From PALSA-505 sp036501145 (GTDB taxonomy: Bacteria; Actinomycetota; Actinomycetes; Streptosporangiales; Streptosporangiaceae), in assembly GCA_036501145.1 (NCBI GenBank), contig DASYAV010000120.1, positions 71,088-135,087 of the forward strand: a stretch of 64,000 bases of DNA, given 5' to 3'. A model generated the notes under the pieces. The model made no database searches, had not been told where the DNA came from, and was given only the letters and a program-made list of their open reading frames with translations. Below, in pieces: positions 25,234 through 34,418 of this stretch. The position numbers were made by a program, and so were the translations under genes. The first letter of the stretch is position 1; each line of letters starts with the position of its first letter.

Positions 25234-26754
25234 CTAGGTTGCGCGGGCCCAGCCTTTGCTGCGGGCTACGGCCTCGCGCCAGCGGGCGTAGGCGCCGCCG
25301 TCGCCGCCACCGGCGGCGGGGCCGAACCGGCGGTCCAGCCGCCAGGTGGCGGCCAGTTCCCCGAACGAGGACCAGACGCCGGTGGCCAGCCCGGCCAGGA
25401 AGCCGGCGCCGAGCGCCGTGGTCTCCGCCACCACCGGCCGCTCCACCGGCACCCCCAGTTGGTCCGCCTGCAGCTGCATGAGCAGGTCGTTCGTGCTCGC
25501 CCCGCCGTCGGCCTTGACCGAAGCCGGCCAGCCACCCGCCGCCGAGGCCAGCACCCCGCACACGTCCCGCACCTCGAAGCAGATCGCCTCCAGCGTGGCC
25601 CGGACCAGGTGCGCCCGGGTGGTGCCGCGGGTGATGCCGAAGATCGCGCCACGCGCGTCCGGATCCCAGTCCGGCGCGCCGAGCCCGGTCAGCGCGGGCA
25701 CGAACACCACGCCGCCGCTGTCGGCCACCGAGCCGGCCAGCGCCTCGCTCTGCGCCGCGTTGTCCAGCAGGCCGAGCCCGTCGCGCAGCCACTGCACGGC
25801 CGCGCCGGTGACAAACACCGAGCCTTCCAGGGCGTACGTCAGCGAACCGTCCGGCGCCATCCAGGCCACCGTGCCCAGCAGCGACAGCCCCGGATCCGGC
25901 ACCGAAGAGCCGGTGTTGACCAGCACGAACGACCCGGTCCCGTAGGTGCACTTGGTGTCCCCCGGCGCGTAGCAGGCCTGGCCGAACAGCGCCGCCTGCT
26001 GGTCGCCCGCGATCCCGGCCACCGGCACCGACAGCCCGAGGAACGCCGCCGGGTCGGTCTGCCCGGCCACCCCCCAGGACGGCACCACCTCAGGCAGCGC
26101 GGCCGGCGGCACCCGCAGCAGCTCGCACATCTCCGCCGACCACTGGCCGGCCCGCAGGTCGAACAGCAGCGTCCGGGACGCGTTCGACGCGTCGGTGACG
26201 TGCCGCCGCCCGCCGGTCAGCCGCGCGATCAGGTAGGAGTCCACGGTGCCGACGGCGAGCGAGCCGTCAGCAACGCCGGCCCACAGCTCCGGCTCGTGCC
26301 CGGCCAGCCAGGTCAGCTTGGTGCCGGTGAAGTACGGGTCCAGCCGCAGCCCGGTCAGCTCGGTGACCCGCGGCTCGTGGCCCGCGGCGCGCAGTTGCGC
26401 ACACAGTTCGGTGGTCCGCCGGTCCTGCCAGACGATCGCGCGCCGCGGCGCGGTGAGCGTGGCCCGGTCCCAGACCACGGCGGTCTCCCGCTGGTTGGTC
26501 AGCCCGACGCAGGTGATCTCGTCCGCCCCGGCCTGGCCGGGCTCGCCGCCTGCGGCGCCGCGAAGCCGTTCAATAGCCAGAGCGCAGGCGGACAGCGTGG
26601 CCTGCCAGATCCCCTCGGGCAGGTGCTCGACCCAGCCGGGTTCCGGGTAATACTGGCGGAATTCCTGATAACCCCGGCCAGCCACGGTCCCGTCGGGGCG
26701 TATCACCATAGCCGTCACGCCAGTTGTTCCTGCATCGATCGCGAGCACGCTCAT
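25234..26754 (-). CDS. glpK: Glycerol kinase
   Basis: 506 residues of the FGGY family. Begins LAIDAGTTGVTAMVI (phosphate 1), GLTNQRETAVVWD near residue 80-90, the FGGY signature region YGTGSFVLVNTG, GLGAPDWDPDARGAIFGITRG, and KADGGASTNDLLMQLQAD (adenosine). These match glycerol kinase better than xylulokinase. Makes glycerol-3-phosphate; no glpF or glpD neighbour, so it stands alone, divergent from a phosphofructokinase with only 30 bases between start codons. Confidence 0.92.
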   Translation of the reverse strand: MSVLAIDAGTTGVTAMVIRPDGTVAGRGYQEFRQYYPEPGWVEHLPEGIWQATLSACALAIERLRGAAGGEPGQAGADEITCVGLTNQRETAVVWDRATLTAPRRAIVWQDRRTTELCAQLRAAGHEPRVTELTGLRLDPYFTGTKLTWLAGHEPELWAGVADGSLAVGTVDSYLIARLTGGRRHVTDASNASRTLLFDLRAGQWSAEMCELLRVPPAALPEVVPSWGVAGQTDPAAFLGLSVPVAGIAGDQQAALFGQACYAPGDTKCTYGTGSFVLVNTGSSVPDPGLSLLGTVAWMAPDGSLTYALEGSVFVTGAAVQWLRDGLGLLDNAAQSEALAGSVADSGGVVFVPALTGLGAPDWDPDARGAIFGITRGTTRAHLVRATLEAICFEVRDVCGVLASAAGGWPASVKADGGASTNDLLMQLQADQLGVPVERPVVAETTALGAGFLAGLATGVWSSFGELAATWRLDRRFGPAAGGGDGGAYARWREAVARSKGWARAT

Positions 26755-26771
26755 GGGCCACCAGTGTGCTC

Positions 26772-26777
26772 TAGTCT
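26772..26777 (+). promoter_or_regulatory. Candidate -10 for a leaderless pfkA transcript
   Basis: TAGTCT ends seven bases before the ATG at 26785, so transcription would begin at or next to the start codon. No clear -35 hexamer and no Shine-Dalgarno. Confidence 0.4.
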
Positions 26778-26784
26778 TGCCAGC

Positions 26785-27828
26785 ATGCGAGTCGGAGTCC
26801 TGACCGGCGGCGGCGACTGCCCCGGCCTCAACGCAGTGATCCGCGCCGTGGTCCGCCGGGGCGTGCAGGAGTACGGATTCGAGTTCGTCGGGTTCCGCGA
26901 CGGGTGGCGCGGGCCGCTCGAAGGGGACACGGTGCCGCTCGACGTGCAGGCGGTACGCGGCATCCTGCCGCGCGGCGGCACGATACTCGGGTCGTCACGG
27001 ACCAACCCGCTCAAGCCCGACGCGGCCGGGGCCGGCGTATCCGGGGTCGAGCGGATCAAGGACAACCTGGCCGGGCTGGGCGTGGACGCGCTGGTCGTGA
27101 TCGGCGGCGAGGACACCCTCGGCGTGGCGACCAGGCTGCACAGCGAGGGGATCAACGTCGTCGGTGTGCCCAAGACCATCGACAACGACCTCGGCGGCAC
27201 CGACTACACGTTCGGCTTCGACACCGCGGTGAACATCGCGATGGAGGCGATCGACCGGCTGCACACCACCGCCGAGAGCCACCACCGGGCGCTGATCGTC
27301 GAGGTGATGGGGCGCAGCGTGGGCTGGATCGCGCTGCACGCCGGGCTGGCCGGCGGGGCGAACGTGATCCTCATCCCGGAGAAGCCGTTCAGCATCGAGA
27401 AGGTCTGCGCCTACGTGCAGCACCGGTTCCAGACCAGGTACGCGCCGATCGTGGTGGTCGCCGAGGGCGCCCACCCCGAGGAAGGCGAGGGCGAGATCGG
27501 CAGCAGCCAGCTCGACTCGTTCGGCCACATCAGGCTGGGCGGCGTGGGCCAGATGCTGGCCGGGGAGATCGAGAAGCGGACCGGCAAGGAGGCCCGCTGC
27601 ACGGTGCTCGGGCACATCCAGCGCGGCGGCACGCCGAGCGCGTTCGACCGGGTGCTGGCCACCCGGTTCGGCCTGCAGGCGATCCGCGCGGTGCGCGACG
27701 GCGCGTTCGGCACGATGGTGGCGCTGCGCGGCACCGACATCGTCCGCATCCCGCTGGCCGAGGCCACCGCCGAGGTGAAGAGCGTCCCGCCGGAAAGGTA
27801 CGCCGAGGCCGAGGTCTTCTTCGGCTGA
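26785..27828 (+). CDS. pfkA: 6-phosphofructokinase, probably pyrophosphate type
   Basis: 347 residues. Family motifs: GGDCPGLNAVIR (9-20), GGEDT, PKTIDNDLGGTDYTFGFDTA, EVMGRSVGWIALHAG, LGHIQRGGTPSAFDR. Two residues bear on phosphoryl donor: D110 in GGEDT and K130 in PKTIDND, at the positions equivalent to E. coli 104 and 124, where Asp and Lys are associated with pyrophosphate use and Gly with ATP. The donor is therefore more likely PPi, though some actinobacterial enzymes of this clade use ATP. Divergent from glpK. Confidence 0.9.
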   Translation: MRVGVLTGGGDCPGLNAVIRAVVRRGVQEYGFEFVGFRDGWRGPLEGDTVPLDVQAVRGILPRGGTILGSSRTNPLKPDAAGAGVSGVERIKDNLAGLGVDALVVIGGEDTLGVATRLHSEGINVVGVPKTIDNDLGGTDYTFGFDTAVNIAMEAIDRLHTTAESHHRALIVEVMGRSVGWIALHAGLAGGANVILIPEKPFSIEKVCAYVQHRFQTRYAPIVVVAEGAHPEEGEGEIGSSQLDSFGHIRLGGVGQMLAGEIEKRTGKEARCTVLGHIQRGGTPSAFDRVLATRFGLQAIRAVRDGAFGTMVALRGTDIVRIPLAEATAEVKSVPPERYAEAEVFFG

Positions 27829-27839
27829 GATTTTCCTTG

Positions 27840-27904
27840 CAAGACTTATTCAAAACGCGATGAGACCACGTCCGTTGTCTGGGCGGCGTTTTGAATGAGT
27901 CTTG
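27840..27904. repeat. AT-rich inverted repeat between convergent genes
   Basis: Arms of 19 bases, CAAGACTTATTCAAAACGC (27840-27858) and its near-complement at 27886-27904, have one mismatch and enclose a 27-base loop. The arms are AT-rich against a very GC-rich background. It lies between the pfkA stop and the end of the dehydrogenase gene, so it may be a bidirectional terminator; it could also be a small inverted-repeat element or a pair of regulator sites. Confidence 0.7.
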
Positions 27905-27921
27905 ACGGCTGCGCCCTGAAC

Positions 27922-28913
27922 TCAGGCGGCCGGGCTGACCTGGATCTTCACCCCCTGGCCGGCCCGGACGGCGGCCAGCGCGGCCGGGAACTCCTCCAGT
28001 GGGTACGGGTCGCCGAGCAGTGCGCCGGTGTTGATGGCACCGTCGGCCATCAGGCTGGCCGCCGCGCCGAAGCTGTTCAGCACGGCCATCGACCCGGCGA
28101 TGGTGATCTCGTCGTTGTAGATCCGGAACGGCGACAGCCGCACCTCGGCGTCGCCGCTGGTCACGCCGAAGATCAGCAGCCGCCCGCCACGCTGCAGCGT
28201 GCCGAACGCCGCCTCGATGGCCGCGGGCGCGCCGGTCGCGTCCACCGCCACGTCGAACCGGCGGTCCAGGGTCGTGGCGTCGCTGGCGGTGCTGGCCGCG
28301 CCGGCCACGGTGGCGGCGGTCAGCCGTGACCGGTTGCGGTCCACCACCGTGACCGAGCGCGCGCCCGCCCGGTTGAGCAGTTGCATGAGCAGCAGGCCCA
28401 TCGTGCCCGCGCCCATCATCAGCACGTCCGCGCCGAGCACCGGGCCGATCCGGCGCAGCCCGTGCACCGCGCAGGACAGCGGCTCGATCAGCGCCCCCTG
28501 GGCGTCGGTGACGCCGTCCGGGATGCGGTAGGCGTTGACCGCGGGCACCACCACGTACTCGGCGAACGCGCCGTCCACGGTGTCCCCGATGGCGTTCCAG
28601 TTCGCGCACAGGTTGCCCCGTCCGGCCCGGCAGGCCGGGCAGTGCCCGCAGTACAGCGATGGGTCCACCGCGACCCGGTCGCCCTCGTGCCAGCCGCCGG
28701 GTGCGTCGGCGCCGACCGCGGCGACCCGGCCGGCGAACTCGTGGCCCGGGATGATCGGGTACGGCGTGGGCGGGAACTCGCCGTCGGCGATGTGCACGTC
28801 GGTGCCGCAGATTCCGCAGGCCCCGACCCGCACCACCAGCTCAGCGCGGCCGGGGGTGGGATCGGGCACGTCGGCGATCTCGAGCTTGCCCGGTGCCAGC
28901 CAGCGGGCCGCCC

Positions 28914-28917
<4 letters not shown>
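27922..28917 (-). CDS. Zinc-dependent polyol/alcohol dehydrogenase
   Basis: 331 residues, medium-chain dehydrogenase family. Catalytic zinc ligands C37 in GICGTD and H59/E60 in PGHE; structural zinc lobe C-x2-C-x2-C-x7-C in CGHCPACRAGRGNLC; Rossmann motif GAGTMG. Gene order after a sugar/polyol ABC transporter suggests oxidation of the imported polyol to a ketose. Its start overlaps the stop of ugpC as ATGA. Substrate not determinable. Confidence 0.9.
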
Positions 28918-29987
<1,070 letters not shown>

Positions 29988-30002
29988 GACCGACTCCCGT
30001 GC

Positions 30003-30890
30003 TCACTTGATGGCGCCGAAGGACAGACCGCGGACGAGCTGGCGCTGTGCTATCCAGCCGGCCAGCACCACCGGCAGCGTCGCTATCGTGGCGGCCGCGG
30101 CGAGCTGGGCGAAGTACTCGCCCTCGGAGGAGATGAAGCCCACGAGGAACACCGGCATGGTGGCTGCCTTGGTCGCGGTGATGTTCACCGCGAAGAAGAA
30201 CTCGTTCCAGGCGAAGATGCAGCAGATCAGCGCGGTGGCCGCCAGCCCGGGCGCGACCACCGGCAAGATCACCTCGGTGACCGTGCGGCGCAGCGGCGCG
30301 CCGTCCATCTCCGCCGCCTCGAGCAGTTCGCCGGGCACCTCGAGGAAGAACGACCGCATCATCCACACCGCGATCGGCAGGTTCATCGCCGTGTACAGGA
30401 TGACCAGCGTGAAGATGTTGTCCAGCATGTGCAGGTCGCGGGCGGCGATGTAGATCGGGATGATGGCCGCCACCACCGGCAGCATCTTCGTGCTGATGAA
30501 GAAGAACAGCACGTCCCTGGTCTTCTTGACCGGCCGCAGCGACAGCGCGAACGCGCACGGGGTGGCCAGCACCAGCACCAGGATCGTGGACACGATCGTG
30601 GCGAAGGCCGAGTTGGCCACGTACGGCCATATGCCGCTGTGGAACACCGTGCTGTACTCCGACAGCGTGGGCCGGAACACGATGTGCGGGGTCGTGGTGT
30701 AGGCGCTCGCCTCGGTCTTGAACGAGGTGATGACCATCCAGAGCACCGGGAAGAAGAACACGATGCCGAGGAACCAGCCGACGATGCCCATCGTCACGCT
30801 GTTGGTCCGCTTGCGGCGGCGGGTGCGCCGCCGGGTGGCGCGCTGCGCGATGCCGGGCTCGGTCGCGATGCTCTCTGCCGTCGTCATCAT
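30003..30890 (-). CDS. Sugar/polyol ABC permease, MalG-like
   Basis: 295 residues with six transmembrane helices and the permease EAA loop seen as ELLEAAEMDGAPLRRTVTEV. A basic cytoplasmic N terminus (RRRTRRRKR) precedes helix 1. Pairs with the MalF-like permease to form the channel of a CUT1-type importer. Starts ATGATG and overlaps the upstream permease stop by four bases. Confidence 0.92.
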   Translation of the reverse strand: MMTTAESIATEPGIAQRATRRRTRRRKRTNSVTMGIVGWFLGIVFFFPVLWMVITSFKTEASAYTTTPHIVFRPTLSEYSTVFHSGIWPYVANSAFATIVSTILVLVLATPCAFALSLRPVKKTRDVLFFFISTKMLPVVAAIIPIYIAARDLHMLDNIFTLVILYTAMNLPIAVWMMRSFFLEVPGELLEAAEMDGAPLRRTVTEVILPVVAPGLAATALICCIFAWNEFFFAVNITATKAATMPVFLVGFISSEGEYFAQLAAAATIATLPVVLAGWIAQRQLVRGLSFGAIK

Positions 30891-31828
30891 GCCGCCTGTT
30901 CCGTGCCGCTGAACGAGGTGAAGATCAGCCGGAGGGCGAACGTCGCGATGATGATCGTGGCGATCACGACCACCACGCCCATCGCCGCCGCCTGGCCGAC
31001 CTGGAAGCCGAGGAAGGCCCGCTGGTAGATGTAGAAGGGCAGGTTGGCGCTGGAGATGCCGGGCCCGCCCTGGGTCATCATGTAGACCGCGTCGAAGTCG
31101 TTGACCACGTAGATCGCGCCCAGCACGACGCCCAGTTCGATGTACCGCCGCAGGTGGGGCAGGGTCAGCTCGCGGAAGATGGCCAGCGGCCTGGCGCCGT
31201 CGGTCGCGGCCGCCTCCAGGATGTCCTTGGGCTGGCTCTGCAGGCCGGCCAGCACCAGCAGCATCATGAACGGCGTCCACTGCCAGATCATCTGGATCAT
31301 GACCGAGCCGAGCGGGAAGCTGCCGATCCAGTTGAAGTGCCCGATGCCGAACGGCCGCAGGATGAAGTTGACGAACCCGAACGTCGGGTCGAACATCGTC
31401 GTCTTCCACAGCAGCGCCGCGCCGACCGGCATGATCAGGAACGGCGTGATCAGCAGGGTGCGGACGACGCCCCGGCCGATGAACTTGCGGTCCAGCACGA
31501 GGGCGAGCCCGACGCCGATGACCATGGCGATCAGCACCGTGCCCACGGTCATGATGACCGTGTTCAGCGCGGTGGTGCGGAACTGGCTGTCGGTGAACAC
31601 CTGGGCGTAGTTGGAGAACCCGACGAAGTGCTGGGATCCCGGGCGCACCAGGCTCCACGACTCCAGCGAGTAGTACAGCGTCACCAGGAATGGGAGCTGG
31701 GTCACGATGATCGTGAACACCAGCGCCGGCAGCAGCGGCGCGCGCCGCACCCAGCCCTGCCGCCGCTGCTCGCTGCGGGTCCGCATCCGGCGGTGGGCCG
31801 AGGCGACCGGGGGAGCGATGGCCGTCAT
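30887..31828 (-). CDS. Sugar/polyol ABC permease, MalF-like
   Basis: 313 residues, six helices, EAA loop DILEAAATDGARPLAIFREL. Starts 20 bases after the binding-protein gene and overlaps the next permease by four bases. Component of the importer whose substrate is likely a polyol or sugar given the dehydrogenase at the end of the operon. Confidence 0.92.
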   Translation of the reverse strand: MTAIAPPVASAHRRMRTRSEQRRQGWVRRAPLLPALVFTIIVTQLPFLVTLYYSLESWSLVRPGSQHFVGFSNYAQVFTDSQFRTTALNTVIMTVGTVLIAMVIGVGLALVLDRKFIGRGVVRTLLITPFLIMPVGAALLWKTTMFDPTFGFVNFILRPFGIGHFNWIGSFPLGSVMIQMIWQWTPFMMLLVLAGLQSQPKDILEAAATDGARPLAIFRELTLPHLRRYIELGVVLGAIYVVNDFDAVYMMTQGGPGISSANLPFYIYQRAFLGFQVGQAAAMGVVVVIATIIIATFALRLIFTSFSGTEQAA

Positions 31829-31848
31829 TGGTGCCTCCTTTCAGCCGT

Positions 31849-33255
31849 TCAGCTGTGCTTGTAGGTGTTGCCGACGGCCTGGGCGTACTGCTGGGCCTGG
31901 GACAGGGTCGCGGCCACTGACTGCTGGCCCGCGATGGCCGCGCTCATCTGCTCGCTGACGTTCGTGCCCAGGTCCTGGAACTCGGGTATGTCCAGGAACT
32001 GCACGCCGGTGTAGGGCACCGGCTTGACCGTGGGGTGCGCGGAGTTGGTGGCGTTGATCGAGGCCAGGGTGAGCGGGCCGTACGCCTTCGAGAGCTTCTT
32101 GTACTCCGGGATCTGGTAGCTGGAGAACCGGCTGCCCGGCGGCACGTGTGACCAGCCCAGCTTCTGGCCGACCATCCTGATGTAGGACTTGGAGGTCATC
32201 CAGGCGATGAAGTCCCAGGCCTGCTGCTTGTGCGGGCAGGTCTGCGGGATGGCCAGCGACCAGGTGTAGAGCCAGCCGGACGGGCGGCCGTCCTGGGTCG
32301 GTGCCCAGGCATAGCCGTTCTTGCCGACCACGCCGCTGGTGGCCGGGTCCTCGATCGTGCTCACCGCCGAGGTGGCGTCGTACCACATGGCCGCGTCGCC
32401 CGCGGTGTACAGCGTGGCGCACTCGGAGAACCCGTCCTCCGGTGCCCCCGGCTCGCCGTACGCGCGCAGCATCGACACGTACAGGCTGACCGCACGCTCC
32501 ACCTCCGGCGTGGTGAGCTGGGCGTTCCAGGCCGGGTCGAACCACCGGCCGCCGAAGGAGTTGATCACCGTGTCGATCGGGGCCAGGTTCTCCCCCCAGC
32601 CGGGGTCGCCGCGCAGGCAGATGCCGACCTTGCCCTTCTTGTGCATGGTCTCCGCGATCTGCCTGACCTGGTCCCAGGTGGGCCGGGCCGGCATCGTGAT
32701 GCCCGCCTGGGCCATCAGGTCCTTGCGGTACATCAGGAACGACGACTCGCCGTAGAACGGCACCGAGTACAGGTCGCCGTTGTGCGACAGCGTCGCGCGC
32801 AGCTGCGGGAGGAAGTCGGCCGCGTCGTAGCCGGGGGTGGCGTTGATGTACGGCTGCAGGTTGGCCAGCCAGCCGTTCTTCGACCACATCGGCGTCTCGT
32901 AGTTGCTGATCATCACCACGTCGAACTCGCCACCCTGGGTGGACACGTCCGCGGTGATCTTGGCGCGGGCCTCGTTCTCCGGCAGTGAGACGAAGTTCAG
33001 GTGCAGGCCGGGGTGCTGGCGCTCGAACATGGGGGACAGGCTGATCGCGTCCTCCATCTGCGAGTTCGACACGATCGCCACGCTGATATCCGTGCCAGAG
33101 CCGCCGCCGGAGAAGATCTGGTCGGTGCTGAGCGAGCAGCCGGACAGCGCGACCGCCGCGGCCGCGCCGCCGGTGCCGGCCAGAAAGGCCCGGCGGCTCA
33201 CCGCCGGCGCGGCTGTGGGCTGGAGTCCCGGCCGGAGGGTTGGCCTTCGGGTCAT
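31849..33255 (-). CDS. Extracellular solute-binding lipoprotein, family 1
   Basis: 468 residues. The signal sequence combines a twin-arginine motif (SRRAFLAG, about residues 20-27) with a lipobox (LSGC, Cys40), so the folded protein is probably exported by Tat and lipid-anchored outside. The mature part begins with NSQMEDAISLSPMFER and LPENEARAKITADVST, typical of the family-1 sugar-binding fold. First gene of the transport operon. The ATG at 33255 is used; an upstream in-frame ATG at 33300 would add residues without family character. Confidence 0.92.
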   Translation of the reverse strand: MTRRPTLRPGLQPTAAPAVSRRAFLAGTGGAAAAVALSGCSLSTDQIFSGGGSGTDISVAIVSNSQMEDAISLSPMFERQHPGLHLNFVSLPENEARAKITADVSTQGGEFDVVMISNYETPMWSKNGWLANLQPYINATPGYDAADFLPQLRATLSHNGDLYSVPFYGESSFLMYRKDLMAQAGITMPARPTWDQVRQIAETMHKKGKVGICLRGDPGWGENLAPIDTVINSFGGRWFDPAWNAQLTTPEVERAVSLYVSMLRAYGEPGAPEDGFSECATLYTAGDAAMWYDATSAVSTIEDPATSGVVGKNGYAWAPTQDGRPSGWLYTWSLAIPQTCPHKQQAWDFIAWMTSKSYIRMVGQKLGWSHVPPGSRFSSYQIPEYKKLSKAYGPLTLASINATNSAHPTVKPVPYTGVQFLDIPEFQDLGTNVSEQMSAAIAGQQSVAATLSQAQQYAQAVGNTYKHS

Positions 33256-33321
33256 CGTCGCGTCCCCTCGCCAAGGTTGCCGTAGGGCGTCTGCCGGCAA
33301 AGCAAGTACTGACCGTCAGTT

Positions 33322-33347
33322 CGCTCATTTGAGCGCGAATCGCTCAT
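33322..33347. promoter_or_regulatory. SorC operator, copy 1 plus half-site
   Basis: CGCTCATTTGAGCG (33322-33335) is a near-perfect palindrome, followed 19 bases on by a half-site CGCTCAT (33341-33347). The exact reverse complement of the palindrome recurs at 33425-33438, strongly suggesting these are regulator sites. Confidence 0.75.
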
Positions 33348-33369
33348 AGCGAGCAGCTGACTACCGAAC

Positions 33370-33398
33370 ACACTGGGCCGATCACTGGGCAAAGTCAA
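33370..33398 (-). promoter_or_regulatory. Candidate promoter of the transport operon
   Basis: On the minus strand TTGACT (33398-33393) and CAGTGT (33375-33370) are 17 bases apart. Transcription would start near 33363, and the palindromic operator at 33322-33335 lies about 30 bases downstream of it. Confidence 0.5.
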
Positions 33399-33424
33399 GA
33401 AAAACTGCCAATATGAGGTTGGTG

Positions 33425-33438
33425 CGCTCAAATGAGCG
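33425..33438. promoter_or_regulatory. SorC operator, copy 2
   Basis: CGCTCAAATGAGCG, the exact inverse of copy 1. It contains an ATG (33432) in frame with the regulator gene; since that ATG lies inside the operator and lacks a ribosome site, the downstream ATG at 33456 is the likelier start. Confidence 0.75.
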
Positions 33439-33455
33439 TCCGGCGGGGAGGGCGC

Positions 33456-34415
33456 ATGACAAAGCTGTCCGCGGCCCGGCCTGCGGAGATCGTGCTGGCC
33501 GCCCGCGTGGCGCGGGAGTTCTACCTCGGCGGCGTGTCCAAGGTGGACATCGCCGACCGGCTCGGCATCAGCCGGTTCCGGGTGGCCAGGCTGCTCGAGT
33601 CGGCGCGCGAGACCGGCATGGTGCGGATCGAGATCGGGCTGCCCGGCGGCACCCTGGACGCCGGGCTGTCCGCCGAGCTGTGCTCGGCCTTCGGCCTCAA
33701 GCACGCGTTCGCCTACAACTTCCCCGATGATGACGAGCGGGCGCTGCGGCGGCGCATCGGCGAGGTGGCCGGCCAGGCGCTGATGGACATCATCACGCCG
33801 CAGGACGTGCTCGGTATGTGCTGGGCCCGCTCGCTCAGCGAACTCGCCGCCACGCTCTCCCGGATGCCGCCGTGCCCGATCGTCCAGCTCACCGGGGCGG
33901 TGCCGCCACCCGACGGCCGCGACCTGCTCGACCTGGTGCGTGGCGTGGCCCGGATCGGCGGCGGGCCCGCGCACGTGTTCTACGCGCCCATGATCGTGGA
34001 CGACGCCGAGACCGCGGCCGTCATCCGCCGCCAGACTGACGTGGCCGGCGCGTTCGCGCTGGTGCCCTCGGTGACCGTCACCATGCTCGCGGTCGGTGCC
34101 TGGGCACCCGGCCTGTCCACCATCTACGACGCGCTCAGCCAGAAGGAGCGTGAGGCCATGGGCCGGCTCGGCGTGTGCGCGGAGATGGCCGGGGTGTTCC
34201 TCGGTGAGGACGGCAGGCCCGTGCGGACCGCGCTGGACAGCCGCATGATCGTGACCCCGGGTACGGCGCTGGCGAAGATCCCGTGCGTCATCGCGGTCGC
34301 CTACGGCCTGCCGAAGTTCGCGGCGGTCCAGGCCGCGCTCCGCGGCGGCATGATCCACGGCCTGGTCACCCACACCAGCCTGGCCAGGGCGCTGCTCGGC
34401 CAGGCGCCGTTTTAG
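33456..34415 (+). CDS. SorC/DeoR-type sugar-binding transcriptional regulator
   Basis: 319 residues. N-terminal HTH about 13-52 (YLGGVSKVDIADRLGISRFRVARLL), then the SorC sugar-binding domain with VLGMCWARSLSELAATL and a late VIAVAYGLPKFAAVQAALRGG segment. These proteins bind a phosphorylated sugar or polyol and control the adjacent catabolic operon. Divergent from the ABC operon, with matched operators between. ATG at 33456 has GGGGAGGG upstream. Confidence 0.92.
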   Translation: MTKLSAARPAEIVLAARVAREFYLGGVSKVDIADRLGISRFRVARLLESARETGMVRIEIGLPGGTLDAGLSAELCSAFGLKHAFAYNFPDDDERALRRRIGEVAGQALMDIITPQDVLGMCWARSLSELAATLSRMPPCPIVQLTGAVPPPDGRDLLDLVRGVARIGGGPAHVFYAPMIVDDAETAAVIRRQTDVAGAFALVPSVTVTMLAVGAWAPGLSTIYDALSQKEREAMGRLGVCAEMAGVFLGEDGRPVRTALDSRMIVTPGTALAKIPCVIAVAYGLPKFAAVQAALRGGMIHGLVTHTSLARALLGQAPF

Positions 34416-34418
34416 GGT

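Noticed and set aside
27840..27904. Insertion sequence
   Set aside because: Only 65 bases, no transposase and no flanking target duplication seen.
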